Of a DNA stretch of 64,000 nt, positions 1-10,463 are shown piece after piece. The DNA is from Dichetophora obliterata. Taxonomy: Eukaryota > Arthropoda > Insecta > Diptera > Sciomyzidae. How positions within the stretch are numbered: position 1 is the first letter of the stretch; every line of letters starts with the position of its first letter. The position numbers and the translations under genes were made by a program. The stretch spans positions 47,327,788-47,391,787 of the forward strand of contig OY986438.1 of NCBI GenBank assembly GCA_963920525.1, read 5' to 3'. Below the pieces are notes generated by a model that made no database searches, was not told where the DNA came from, and was given only the letters and a program-made list of their open reading frames with translations.

Positions 1-3000
1 TTTTAGCAAATTAATAGTCAAATTTGACAGATTTCCCAACAAATTTACTACTATAAGATTTTAAAAATTATCAAATTCCTAATTTATCATCGAATTAATA
101 AAAACCATTCAATTCATAATAATTCTCTAATGAGCCGTAGTAAAGCTCTGACTTATTTTGAGCTATACATCTGTAGTAGCTATCAGATATTGCTGCTAGG
201 GTTAGCAGCATGTTGCTGACAAACGTTTCTGCTTCAGCTCGCTTAGCTTGACGCTATGCATAATAAGGCGACAACTATTTGCGTTGGCGTTTCCTGGAAA
301 TATGAACTTCCACATGCAGTTGTTGGCATCAAATTCTTTAAGCAAACACCATGTTTGTAGAAAAAAAATTATGCTTAAGATGCAACGCAATATCAACAAA
401 GTTGCACTCATGTTAGACGTTGTATGGTTTCGAAAAAAAATTCAAGAATACATTTATCACATTCTCTAGAAATCTTAGATCTACAGAAGACTTTGCAGTT
501 AGGTTAAATTTAATAATTGAATTGATGATTACACTGTTCGACAATTTTAAACCTTTTTCAAAATTACGCATTTCAATTATAGACTCTGGTATAGAAGATA
601 AAAAATATCATAGGTGCATTGGCTTTTTAAAATTTAACGTTGGAGTATTTTTATAACTATGTCTTAAATTTACACTTAATTTGACACAAAAAATAGCTTC
701 TAAAGTTTTTTTCTAGCTCCACCAAAAAAAATATACCTTTTTGAAAAATCCAAAAAGTAATTTTTTTGGACTATCAACACAAACCATTCATGAAAAATTG
801 AAAAAGTTTTATTTTTTATGACTGATTTTCATGCAAAAAAAATGTGGGGAATTCCAGGGTTGGCAACATACCAAAGAGAGAAAGTCATTTTTGAACATCT
901 ACAACTTAAGTTTCCGAATTTATGTTTTCTTCAGTTATTGCACAAAATAGCTGAATACTATGCGCCAAAATATTTTTCCAAGTTTTGGAATTTTAAGAAT
1001 AATTTTTAAGGCTTTATTGTATGAAGTAAAGTGAGTAATTAAGTAAAATATTTTTATTGATAACAATTGATAAATATTGACAATAACATTAAATTTATGA
1101 AATTTTCTATCGTATATGTGCTTAGACGTAAAGAAATAAGCGTCCTGATTTGGATTTCAAAAATTTTTGTAATAAGATCACAGAAAAAAGCACAACTTTA
1201 AGCTAACACTAAATATGCTCATATGTCAATCAAGAAAAATTTTTTATTTGATATATTAAAAAAAATATTTGTTGTAACTTTGACAAAGTCTGTTTTAAGC
1301 TCTGTTTGAAACACAAAATTCGTCGAACTAATTATACCTTTCGTCAATTTGGTGTACATTGTTTTTAGTGTAGTCACTTGCTACTCCTTACACAGTTTCC
1401 TCTCTTAATTGAGGAGTGTCTGATCAAAAGCATTTACTTATATTATTAGCAATAAAATAAGAAAATATAAAAACAATATAAGCAATATATAAAATTTTTT
1501 GTTTGTGATTTGAATTTTTTTGACTCTTTTCACAACAGGGTTAAATTTTACAAATAAAACCGAAGTTGTTACTGAAAATACAAACTGTAGGCTTCTTATT
1601 TGGATTTTGAACTTCAGTCATATAACGTTAATTAAACCTCTTAATCAGTCACTTGCAATTTGTCGCAATGATACTTTTAAAGATCATCAATTAAGTTTAT
1701 GTTGCAATTTGATAGCAACACGTGTGAAAATTCATTTTTTGTTATCTGCAAAATTGGGTCAACAAATTCTAGAGTAAAAAAATTGCAACTGTTGAAGAAA
1801 GTTGGAAACTGGAGTCTAAAAATAAATTTAATGGAATTCGAATCGTTTTTAAACAGCTTCTCAACTCCCAGTTTTAAAATCTAGAATCTATTTTTATGGT
1901 ACTCTTGCATACGTTCTTACTCTTCAGTTCACATAGTATCCTCTTTTTATATCCTATGCGACCATGATAATATATTTGCACGTATCTGCATTTGTTTTTT
2001 GTTCATACTTCGTCAAGTGCTTATCTGTCAAATTGACAGTCGTGACAGCTCAGGCAACACTCAGTTACATCAACAACAAGAGTTTCAAGGTTTCTCTCCT
2101 TTGCTGCTTCTCGCTGCAACTTTCTTAGCTCCTGGCTTCAGTCTACAAAAACTTAACTCCCTGAAGTTGAAAATAAAATTTATTTCTTCATAACTACATA
2201 GCTTTAGCTGATCTTTTATTTTTCTTTCTTGTTCTGCAGAATATAATTCTTCTGCTGCTGCTTCAAAGTTTTGCAGCGCAAGTTTATAAATGCGCCATAC
2301 AAACTTCAAGTTGATATCTCCATCGCGTATTATTAATTTTGTATGTTTTAAGTTGTTGCCTTGTGTAGTGTGTAAATCTGACGATTGGGTTTTTGTTCAT
2401 TTTGTCTCTTTCATAAATGTTGTTGTTGCTGTTGATGAGTTGAAGAAGAGAAGAGTTTTGAAGGTAAGACGAAGAGAACGTTTGTTGAATGCATTTTTGT
2501 GCTATGCAATATCGTAAACAGCAACATCCTTTCTTGTTTCTACAGAGCGAATAAAATACTGAAAGGTTTAATATAAAAAATGATATTTTGATATTAAATT
2601 TTATCCGATTTCAGTTTTAAGTTGATCATTTTTTAAAACTACTATGACTCAAATGCAAATGAAACTTTATTTTCTGTGATATGGTATATAAATTAAAAAA
2701 AAAATCGTTACACAAGATCCTTTTGTATCAACTCATTTCCATGCCTCAAAGTGAACAGACAAACATATGTTAAACTTTTATCGCAGCACTGTGTGTAATC
2801 GGAAAACAGTATTCGAACACTTCAAATTTACATAATTAAAACGCATGAAAAAACTCTTTGGAACGCAATCAATCAATACAAAAACAACTCATAAATTTAT
2901 GTAAATTTCAACAATTCAGTTTTAAAGAAAATAAATAAATGCTTCACATTTATGCAGCAAGCCCCATTCTAAGAAAGAAGATTTTGAAAAACTTTTAGCG

Positions 3001-4429
3001 CTGCATTTTTATGAGAGTGGAAGAAAAAGGGAGGGAGCACAAACACCCACTACAACCTACAACAACTACTTGAAATAACAAAACAACAATAGCAATAAAA
3101 GCTAAATACAAAACAAACCAAGACTGAAAATGAAGTTACTTGGAAAAATCATTGCTTGGCTTTAAAAAAATATTTTGTTGCATGCAAATAGAAATAACTA
3201 AAGCAACAAAAACGTGAGTTTACCAATTAACCCTATGCAACAGCAGCAACAAAATTTGACTCCTTTATTGGTTTGTTCTTGTTGTTGTTGTAGGTTGTGT
3301 GTGTTATTTTTTTTTTTTTTTTTTTGTTTAACATTGTTTATTTATTTGTATTTATTTTCCAGTCAATATAAACGTCGTGAATTTGTTGTGTAAACAGCAC
3401 AAAAAGCAGCAGCAGCAGCAACAACAACAAATGTGGAACTGCTGCAGCAGCTGCTGCTGCTTGTTGTTGCTACAACACAACACAACACAAACAACAGCTC
3501 AAGAATTTTACCAGATATTAGGAATGTTTTAAGTTATATGTATTTTCCATAGAAATTAGTTTGAATAACAAATTTCTGGCATGCGTTTTCTTAAATATTT
3601 TTCTTCTAAATTTTGCCCTCTAAATGTGTTGTCATAAAAAAGTTCTTATATAAACAAAGAGAGAAGAAAGGGAGGGGAATATAATGGTTCAGTTTTTCAA
3701 AGAGCTACACTTTTTCAAATCAAATCAAAACAATAACTAAAAAACAAAACACAACAAACTGAAATAAAATCGCATCAATAAACTTTCTAAACTTTGCCTC
3801 AACTTAAATTTTATATGTGAAAAGTTTTTTAATTTCCGCTTCCTGTCGTTGAGTACTCAAAAATCAATCATGGCAGCTAGAGTGTCAAAGTGTTGACAGT
3901 GCGTCAACAAAAAAGCTGAGGCGGAAGTAAAAATAAGGGCGCGACTAACAAATAGCAAACTTTTGTCTCGAGCACAATATTGCAGACTTTCAGGCGTTTA
4001 TTAAGTAAGTTTTCAATAAATATGTTTGCAGTGTGGCAAATGAATGGAAGGACGGTACTTAAAATTTTAGTATTATATACACATATACACATTATGATCA
4101 CAGCAGATTTAGTTTAAGACGATTTTGTGTGGTTTTACAATGAAATTTAAATCCTTAGATCTGTTACTTACCATATAAAGGAGCTCTTTACCATATAAAG
4201 AAAAGTAAACCGTAAACAAAACATTAAAACTTATTAACCTTCATCGGTACCTTATTTCTAGAAATGAATAGGTTCCTTGTGTGTAAATTTTACAAACTTT
4301 TTTCAGGAGCAATATTTTTATCGAAGAATGAAATGCATGCAATCTTATTAAAAGTTAAAAGTAATTACTTATTCATTGTTTTACTCAATTTGAAAAAAAA
4401 AATTTTAAATTGATTAATCAAGTAAAAAA
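1..4429. other. AT-rich non-coding stretch with simple repeats
   Basis: No convincing gene is seen on either strand; the short open frames lack recognisable domains. The stretch holds a small hairpin at 192-209 (GCTGCTA, loop GGGT, TAGCAGC), a poly-T run near 3308-3325, a CAG/CAA/CTG tract at 3406-3472, and a 13-bp direct repeat TTACCATATAAAG at 4168-4180 and 4188-4200. A weak resemblance around 920-960 (TTGCACAAAATAGCT) to the arms of the inverted repeat at 22250-24135 suggests old repeat debris. Confidence 0.6.
3406..3472. repeat. CAG/CAA/CTG microsatellite cluster
   Basis: A run of GCAGCAGCAGCAGC is followed by (AAC)n and then by a CTGCTG/TTGTTG stretch. The CAG and CTG blocks are complementary and could pair. 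This type of tract is common in fly introns and in glutamine-coding exons, but no long open frame supports a coding role here. Confidence 0.75.
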
Positions 4430-4884
4430 TCTATCTTATATATAAAAATGGATGTATGTATGTGGGTATGTGGGTATGTGGGTATGTGGGTGGGTATGTG
4501 GCTATATCACGTATAGACTCCAAAACCGCTGAACCGATCTTTATGAAATTTTCAGGAAAAATAAAGCTACATCTTGAGAGTGTTCCTGTGAGGTTTGGTA
4601 ACGATTGGAGAAGGGGGCGTGGTACCTCCCATACAAGCCAAATTTGCTCCATCGATCACAAACCAAAAAAAGGATATATATCAGGCGGTTTCAATCGTAA
4701 AAAACTAAGATTTGGTAATTTTGTTCAGATGGTTACTGTCGGTAACTGTACAAAAAATGGGCGTGATCGTAAAATAAATACGCCCACTTTTTCGAAATCA
4801 TGGCAATTCCAGAGTTCTATACACTTTTACAGTGAAACTTACTGTATAGGTGCTCCAAGAGGCGGTCACTATATATAAATGTTT

Positions 4885-5690
4885 TCACGCCCACTTTTAC
4901 CGCCCACAAATCAATGTCTATATATATAAAAAGCAAAACGATGTGTGTCTGGCTGTGTGATGTCTATAGACTCCAAAACTACTAAACCGATTGACCTGAA
5001 ATTTTGGCAGCCGATTTGTTTCAGGTACGAGAAGGTTGAAGGGAAAAATGTGCCACACCCCCCTTTTACCGCCCCCAAATCAATAAAAATGTTATATTTC
5101 AGTCAGTTTGGGTCGTATAAGGCTAAAATTTTGCAATTTAGTATGTACGGTTACTGTCGATAACTGTACTTAAAATGGGTTTCCACGCCCCCTTTTACCG
5201 CCCACAAAGAAATGAAAATGCTTTATTTCAGACGGTTTTGGTCGTATAAGACTTAAATTTAGTACTTTGGTTTGTGTAGTTACTGACAGTAACTGTACGA
5301 AAAATTGGTTTCCACGCCCCCTTTTTGCGCCCACAAATCAGTGAAAATGCTATATTTCAAGCAGTTTTGGCCGTATTAGACTAACATGTAATACCTAAGT
5401 TTGTATGGCTACTTTCGGCAACTGAACTAAAAAAAGGCGTCATCGCTATATAGCCACACCCACACCCACTTTTTGAGAAATCATTAAAATTGACTACTGG
5501 GTCTATTGAGCTAAAATGTTGCTTTAGTTTGTACGGTTACTGTCAGCAACTGTACTAAAAATTGGTTTCACGCCCCCCTTTTACTGCCCACAAACCAATG
5601 AAAACGTTTTATTTCAACGGTTTGTATCGTGTTGGACAAAAATTACTGTCGGCAAGTGCACTAAAAATAGGCCTGTCCCACTTTAGTTAA
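4885..5690. repeat. Degenerate tandem array, about 130-bp unit
   Basis: Blocks reading roughly CCACGCCCCCTTTTACCGCC followed by CACAAATCAATGAAAATGCT begin near 4885, 5053, 5183, 5312, 5453 and 5568, spaced about 115-168 bp and mostly 130 bp. Between them comes a recurring GGTTACTGTCGGTAACTGTAC palindrome-like segment. The array sits in the Helitron-like element and resembles central minisatellites of DINE-1 elements. Confidence 0.7.
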
Positions 5691-6289
5691 ACTCACTTTT
5701 CAGGGAGTTAGCGTCGAGTGAAGTAAAGTGCGCCAGTCTTAACCTAAATTGAGCTGAAATTTGGGCAGTCGATTTGTTTCGATTACGAGATGGTTCATGG
5801 GAAATATTTTCCCGCACCCCTTTTTACCGCTTGCAAAACAACAAAAATGCTACATTTCGCACGGTTTTGATCGTATTAGACTAAAATTTGGTTATTTAGT
5901 GCATATGGCTACTTTCGGCAGCTATACTGGAAATGGTGAATATATTTTGCATTTCTTGACATTTTCGTATATGGCAGTAAGGTGGTCTGTGGCAGAACAA
6001 TGTCTGCCGAGGAGAGTGAGTGTTCCTGTGAGGTTTGGTAACGTTTCGACGAGGGGGCGTGGTACCTCCCATACAAGCCAAATTTGCGCTATCGACCACA
6101 AACCAAATAAAGGATATATATCAGACGGTTTCGATCGTAAAAACTAAGATTTAGTAATTTTGTTCAGATAGTTACTGTCAGTAACTGTACAAAAAATGGG
6201 CGTGGTCGCATTAAATATAGTCCCACTTTTTCGAAATAATGGCACTTCCGGAGTTCTACACATTTTTATAGTGAAACTTGCTGTGCAGG

Positions 6290-7200
6290 TGTAGCGTACC
6301 GTTTCAGTGATAAAATTTTATGGGAGTTGGACAAGGAGGAGGGGCACCTCTCATTCAACCCAAATTGGTGATATCGAATTGCTTTGAAGTTATAGGTTGA
6401 CAGCGTCAGAATTCAGTATTCGCCCTCAATTTATACATGCAGTTTCATTAATTAAATTTTATGGGCGTACGAAAAGGGGGCGTGAAACCTCCTATTTAAC
6501 CCAAATTAAAGATATCAAGCGACCTATAATCTTTGGGATTATAGGTCGCACAGTTTTTGAATTCAGTATTGGACCTCATTGTACACATGTAATTTAATTG
6601 ATTACATTTTATGAGCGTTGATCAAGGGGGAGTGGCACCTCCCATACAACAAAGATTTGTGATATCGAATAGCTTTGGAGTTCAAGGTCGCACAGCGTCG
6701 GAATTCAGTATTTGACCAAAATTTACGCATGCAGATTTACTGATAAATTTTTTTAGAGTTTGTCGGGGAGGTGTGACACCACCAACCTAACCCAAATTTG
6801 CGATATCGAATAGCTTTGGAGTTATAGGTAACTCAGCCTCGGAATTCAGTATTCGACCTCAATTTACACATGCAGTTTCATTGGCAAAATTTTATGGGCG
6901 TAGGGAAAGGGGAGTGGCACCTCCCATACAACCCAAATTTGTGTTATCGAATAGTTTTGGAGTTATATGTCGAACAGTTTTGGTATTCGGTATTCCACCT
7001 CCATGTACACATGCAGTTTAATTGATTACGTTCTATGAGGGGTGATCAATAGGGCGTGGCACTTCCTATACAACCCAAAATTGTTATATCGAATAGCATT
7101 GTGGATATAGGTCGCACAGTCTCGGAATTCAGTATTTGACCTCAATTTAGACATGCTGTTTAACTGATAACATTTTATGGGCGTTTGACAAGGGAGAGTG
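6290..7200. repeat. Tandem array of about seven 142-bp units
   Basis: The landmark ATGGGCG..AAGGGGG..GTGGCACCTCCCAT recurs near 6320, 6461, 6611, 6752, 6894, 7035 and 7177, so six of the seven steps are 141-142 bp (one is 150). Units also share 'GATATCGAATAGCTTTGGAG' and 'GGAATTCAGTATT.GACCTC'. The unit differs from the 130-bp array just upstream, so the same element carries two independent minisatellites. Confidence 0.8.
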
Positions 7201-7226
7201 GCAGCAACGCGCCGGGTTTCAGCTAG

Positions 7227-7925
7227 TATATATATAAAAGTGGATGTGCGTACGTGGGTATGTATGTCTGTATATCACGTATATAGTTATTAAAAACAGC
7301 TGAACCGATTGAGAATGCTCCTGGGAAATATTGTGTCGATTGGACAAGTGGGCGTGGTACCTCCCAAGTTTACGCTATCGCCCACAAACCATAAAAAATT
7401 CCATTCATCGGCACGGTTTTGATCGTAAGAAACTAAAATTTTGTTTATATGCTTACTATCGGCAACCATACTAAAAATTGGCGTGTGTGAAAATGTATGT
7501 GTGTATGTCACGTAAATACTCCGAAACCGCTGAACCAATTTTTATGAAATTTTCAGGGAAGCGGTAGCAAAGTCTTGATAATGTTCTTGTGAAGTCTGGT
7601 GCTTATTGCACAAAGGGGCGTGGCACCTCAAATATACCCCTATATTTTCGATATCGAATAGCTTTGGAATAATAGATCGCACAGCATCGTTATTCGGTTT
7701 TGTGAAATTTTAGGAAGTTATTAAACGCATCCAGGGATGGTTTTTGCATTATAAAAGGGGTGTGGCACTTCCTTAACTACCCAAATTTGCTATATCGAAT
7801 AGCTTTACAATTACAGATCGCACAGCTTCGGTATTCGACCACAATTTACACGTGCCGTTCAACTCATAACATTTTATTGGTGTCAGACAAGGTGGCGTGA
7901 TAGTAAAGCGCCGGGTTTCAGCTAG
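7227..7925 (+). mobile_element. Helitron/DINE-1-like element, short copy
   Basis: It begins immediately at the 3' end of the larger copy with TATATATATAAAAGTGGATG and ends in GCGCCGGGTTTCAGCTAG before a T, the same terminus as its neighbour. Between are the shared motifs 'ATGAAATTTTCAGGGAAG' and 'ATATCGAATAGCTTT'. Head-to-tail insertion of one Helitron at the 3' end of another is a known habit of the group. It has no coding capacity. Confidence 0.6.
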
Positions 7926-8250
7926 TTTAAAAAAAATAAAAATTGGGAAAATATCGAAACAAAAATTAAAAATAAAGCAGAAGAACAATGACATAGGCGC
8001 GTCAAGATTATAATGTGTAAATTTTACACACAAGAACGTATTACGGAAATTTTTTCTGTAGGGTAGCAGCGACACCTAGCGTGAAAAAAAACGTCGAAAA
8101 CATAAATATTGCATACGATTTTTACATTGAGTCAAAATTTTAGCTCGATTTGATGAACTTATATGGAAGAACTATCAGCTTGAAGTTGAAAAGTGTGTAA
8201 AATTTACACAAAGAACCGATTAAGGCTAAAAACAAGTTATTTTATGATTT

Positions 8251-8361
8251 TAGCTGTGTTTTTTCTAAGCTAGTTGTAAAAAACGTTCGCTTATTACATT
8301 AAAAGTTGATTCACACTCGCTTCGTTGTTTTTTACAACTACTTTAGAAAAAAGCACAGCTA
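8251..8361. mobile_element. Foldback MITE with TA ends
   Basis: The two ends, TAGCTGTGTTTTTTCTAAG and, reading inward from the right, TAGCTGTGCTTTTTTCTAA, form inverted arms of about 35 bp that continue into GTAGTTGTAAAAAAC. They surround a short loop near 8295-8320. TA at each outer edge fits a Tc1/mariner-type target. It is about 111 bp with no coding. Confidence 0.7.
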
Positions 8362-8695
8362 TTATTTAAGAGAAAGATTTTAGTTTATTTCATTTTAGCA
8401 AGATATACATAAATTCATTAAGCATGATGATCAAATCTTCTGCGAACCTGTTCGAAACATGACAGTAGATGTCTTAATTTTTTGCTCTTGCGTTTAAAAA
8501 AATATATAGAAAGTTTGAACGTACGCTTAAAAAAACAGAATGTAATCTTTTTAATTAGGCAAAATTACTTCACTTCTAATGAGTTCATTTAGAATTGGCT
8601 GTAAAATTACCCCAAAAAAGTAGTTAAATTTGTCTGTACGTGACAGTGAAATGCTCCAAAATCAAATTTTAAAATCATCGACACACAAAAGCGAA
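8362..8695. other. AT-rich stretch, nothing recognised
   Basis: No open frame, RNA gene or clear repeat is seen between the foldback MITE and the RNase H fragment. Confidence 0.5.
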
Positions 8696-9010
8696 TCAGC
8701 GAAAGGAAGTTAATGCTCCATGTAAAGGAGCGATTTCAGCTTCAAATACACTACAATGATCAAAGAGCCTGGAAGCTAAATTAATGGTAAATGCTTCTGA
8801 GTAGACTCCTCCACCTACTTTTCCACCTAGTTTTGATCCATCAGTAAAGATCTCAATGTCATTGTGAGGTGAACGGTTTCCTAGTTCCCACTCTTCACGA
8901 GAGGGAATGGATACATCGAACTTCCTTTCAAAGGATAGTTTTTGTATGATGTAGTCGATGGACCTAGGTATGGGAGGGAGAAATTTTCTGATGCAAAAGT
9001 GTGCTAGTGT
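8696..9010 (-). pseudogene. RNase H domain fragment of a non-LTR retrotransposon
   Basis: Reading the minus strand gives about 100 continuous codons with FTDGSKLGGKVGGGVYSE and then FEAEIAPLHGAL, ending in a stop at 8696-8698. These match the first two acidic catalytic positions (D in TDGSK, E in AEI) of a retrotransposon RNase H; the remaining catalytic residues and the reverse transcriptase are absent. The block resembles the equivalent segment of the decayed element at 38885-41141 (GSKMECGVGAGIYSE), so both probably come from related RNase H-bearing LINEs of the I/LOA/R1 kind. It has no start codon and no neighbours to act with: a dead fragment. Confidence 0.75.
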
Positions 9011-10043
9011 TTAATCAAAACAGAATTATTTTTGCATTTGTTTTCCTTTCAAATGAATGATTTTCTACTATTTTGAACAAAATTTTGAGTAACTGATTCC
9101 TTCCTTGAGTTGATAACAATTTGATTGATTTAAATTAACAATTTTCTTAATACTGAAATATTTTCCATTACGTTATTAATTCAGTGATTGAAATCATGTT
9201 CCAGGTTCTGGAATCAAGTATTTTATTCTTGTTTCAAGCAATGATTTTACTCAATCATCACTCACTCAATTTTGGAAATAAATGCTCATCATAAAATTTT
9301 TTTTTTTCTTAACTTTAGTTTTTTGTGCTCGATTTTAGCAAATGAGGCTTTATTTTAAATTTTTTTAATCAAGCAAAATATTTGGTTAAATAGGAATATG
9401 ATTTTTCTCTATGTAATCTAGTAGATTTTCACTGTGAAAATTTTCAGTAGGAATTTTCATTGCATGTTTTATATTTTTGAATTACCCGCTGCTGTTTGTA
9501 TTACGAAAATGCACATCAACGACAAGCAACGCGAGAAGTAATACAATTTCGTACAGAAAAAAGTATTGCTTCGCGTGTCTAGTTTTTGTTGTTGCTGTGT
9601 ATTGTTTTGATACAAATTGAAACGGTGTGTTTAATACTTTTTTCCAATGAAGTACGCTGTAGACAAATCTTGTTCAAAAAGCCTTGCAGTGAAATTTTGT
9701 AGGAGTATTTTGGATCAATATTTTAACCATATAATGTGGTAAAATATGCATTTATATTCAGAATTTTAGGTAAAACTGAATGACAATATAATGCTTTATT
9801 CAACAAATCGACGTTTAAATAAAATTTCCAATTTACATTCAATTTCAAAAAATGAACTTATTCTTGAACTTTTCATTTGAAATATTCAGCTTAGTTATTC
9901 AAATGATGGCTAAAGAATGTAAATCACAAAGAATTTTTATTTATTTCGTATATTTTTATTGTCTTGCATTAATTTGTTATTCATTATTTAATTGTTATTC
10001 ATTGTAAATTTTTTACTAATTTCTCATTATTTAAACTTACTTA
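9011..10043. other. AT-rich flank of the Jockey insertion
   Basis: No gene is seen. The sequence is rich in TTGAATCAAG-like words that also occur on the far side of the Jockey element (15760-16030), as expected for one older block split by the insertion. Confidence 0.5.
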
Positions 10044-10058
10044 AAGATTAAACATACT
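10044..10058. repeat. Target-site duplication of the Jockey element (3' side)
   Basis: AAGATTAAACATACT lies here and again at 15160-15174, directly abutting both ends of the 5.1-kb element. A perfect 15-bp match is well above chance and fixes both element boundaries. Confidence 0.9.
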
Positions 10059-10463
10059 CAATTTCAATTTCAATTTTCAATTTTATTGAGTCTTTATAAT
10101 ATTGGATTGTTACAATGCATTTTATCAATAATGTAAATTTTTAGACTATATTGTATAGTCTAAAGCGATGACAGATATGTATTTTAATGCAACTAGCTTA
10201 TATTGAATGTTAAAATTAACAGATATAATATAAATTTAATATAGTTTGAAAAAAAGTGTTTCAAGTTTTGCTCAATACTTGGTAGTTTGACATGGAGGAG
10301 CTATTCTCAATTACATATAACTTAAATCTAATATATAAAAAATTTTACTAAATTTTTAAAAAAAAACACTTATAAATATCCTAAATAATTACTAACTCCT
10401 GAATTAATTCAGTATACGTAGTTATAAAAGTCTAAGAAATTTTTTTTTAACATATAATTAATA
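10059..10463 (-). other. 3' UTR of the Jockey element
   Basis: This AT-rich stretch lies between the ORF2 stop and the element end. An AATAAA signal sits 20-30 bases before the terminal AAATTGAAATTG tail. Jockey-type elements usually end in poly-A or short A-rich repeats, which fits. Confidence 0.8.

Larger units (their letters stand above)
4430..7226 (+). mobile_element. Helitron/DINE-1-like element, long composite copy
   Basis: The element starts TCTATCTTATATATAAAAATGG after an A and ends in CGGGTTTCAGCTAG directly before a T, the TC...CTAG/T pattern of Helitron insertions. A GTATGTGG microsatellite (4453-4502) follows the 5' end. The interior has repeated 'CACGCCCCCTTTTACCGCCCAC' blocks, a signature resembling the DINE-1 central repeats of Drosophila. 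A second internal start-like sequence (TCTATATATATAAAAAGC) at 4917 and a repeat of the 4580-4720 block at 6015-6190 suggest that several copies were concatenated or nested. No rep/helicase coding is present, so it is non-autonomous. The strand is inferred from the 5' TC and 3' CTAG ends. I did not find the expected stable 3' hairpin, so the class is likely rather than proven. Confidence 0.6.

Noticed and set aside
2085..2309. 74-codon minus frame with a charged, possibly helical segment
   Set aside because: No known domain, no flanking splice signals, and poly-A-derived lysine codons; not enough to call a gene.
4456..4878. 140-codon frame (MYVGMWVCGYVGG...)
   Set aside because: It translates the GTATGTGG microsatellite and the Helitron-like repeat vocabulary; the same DNA recurs elsewhere in the window with stops.
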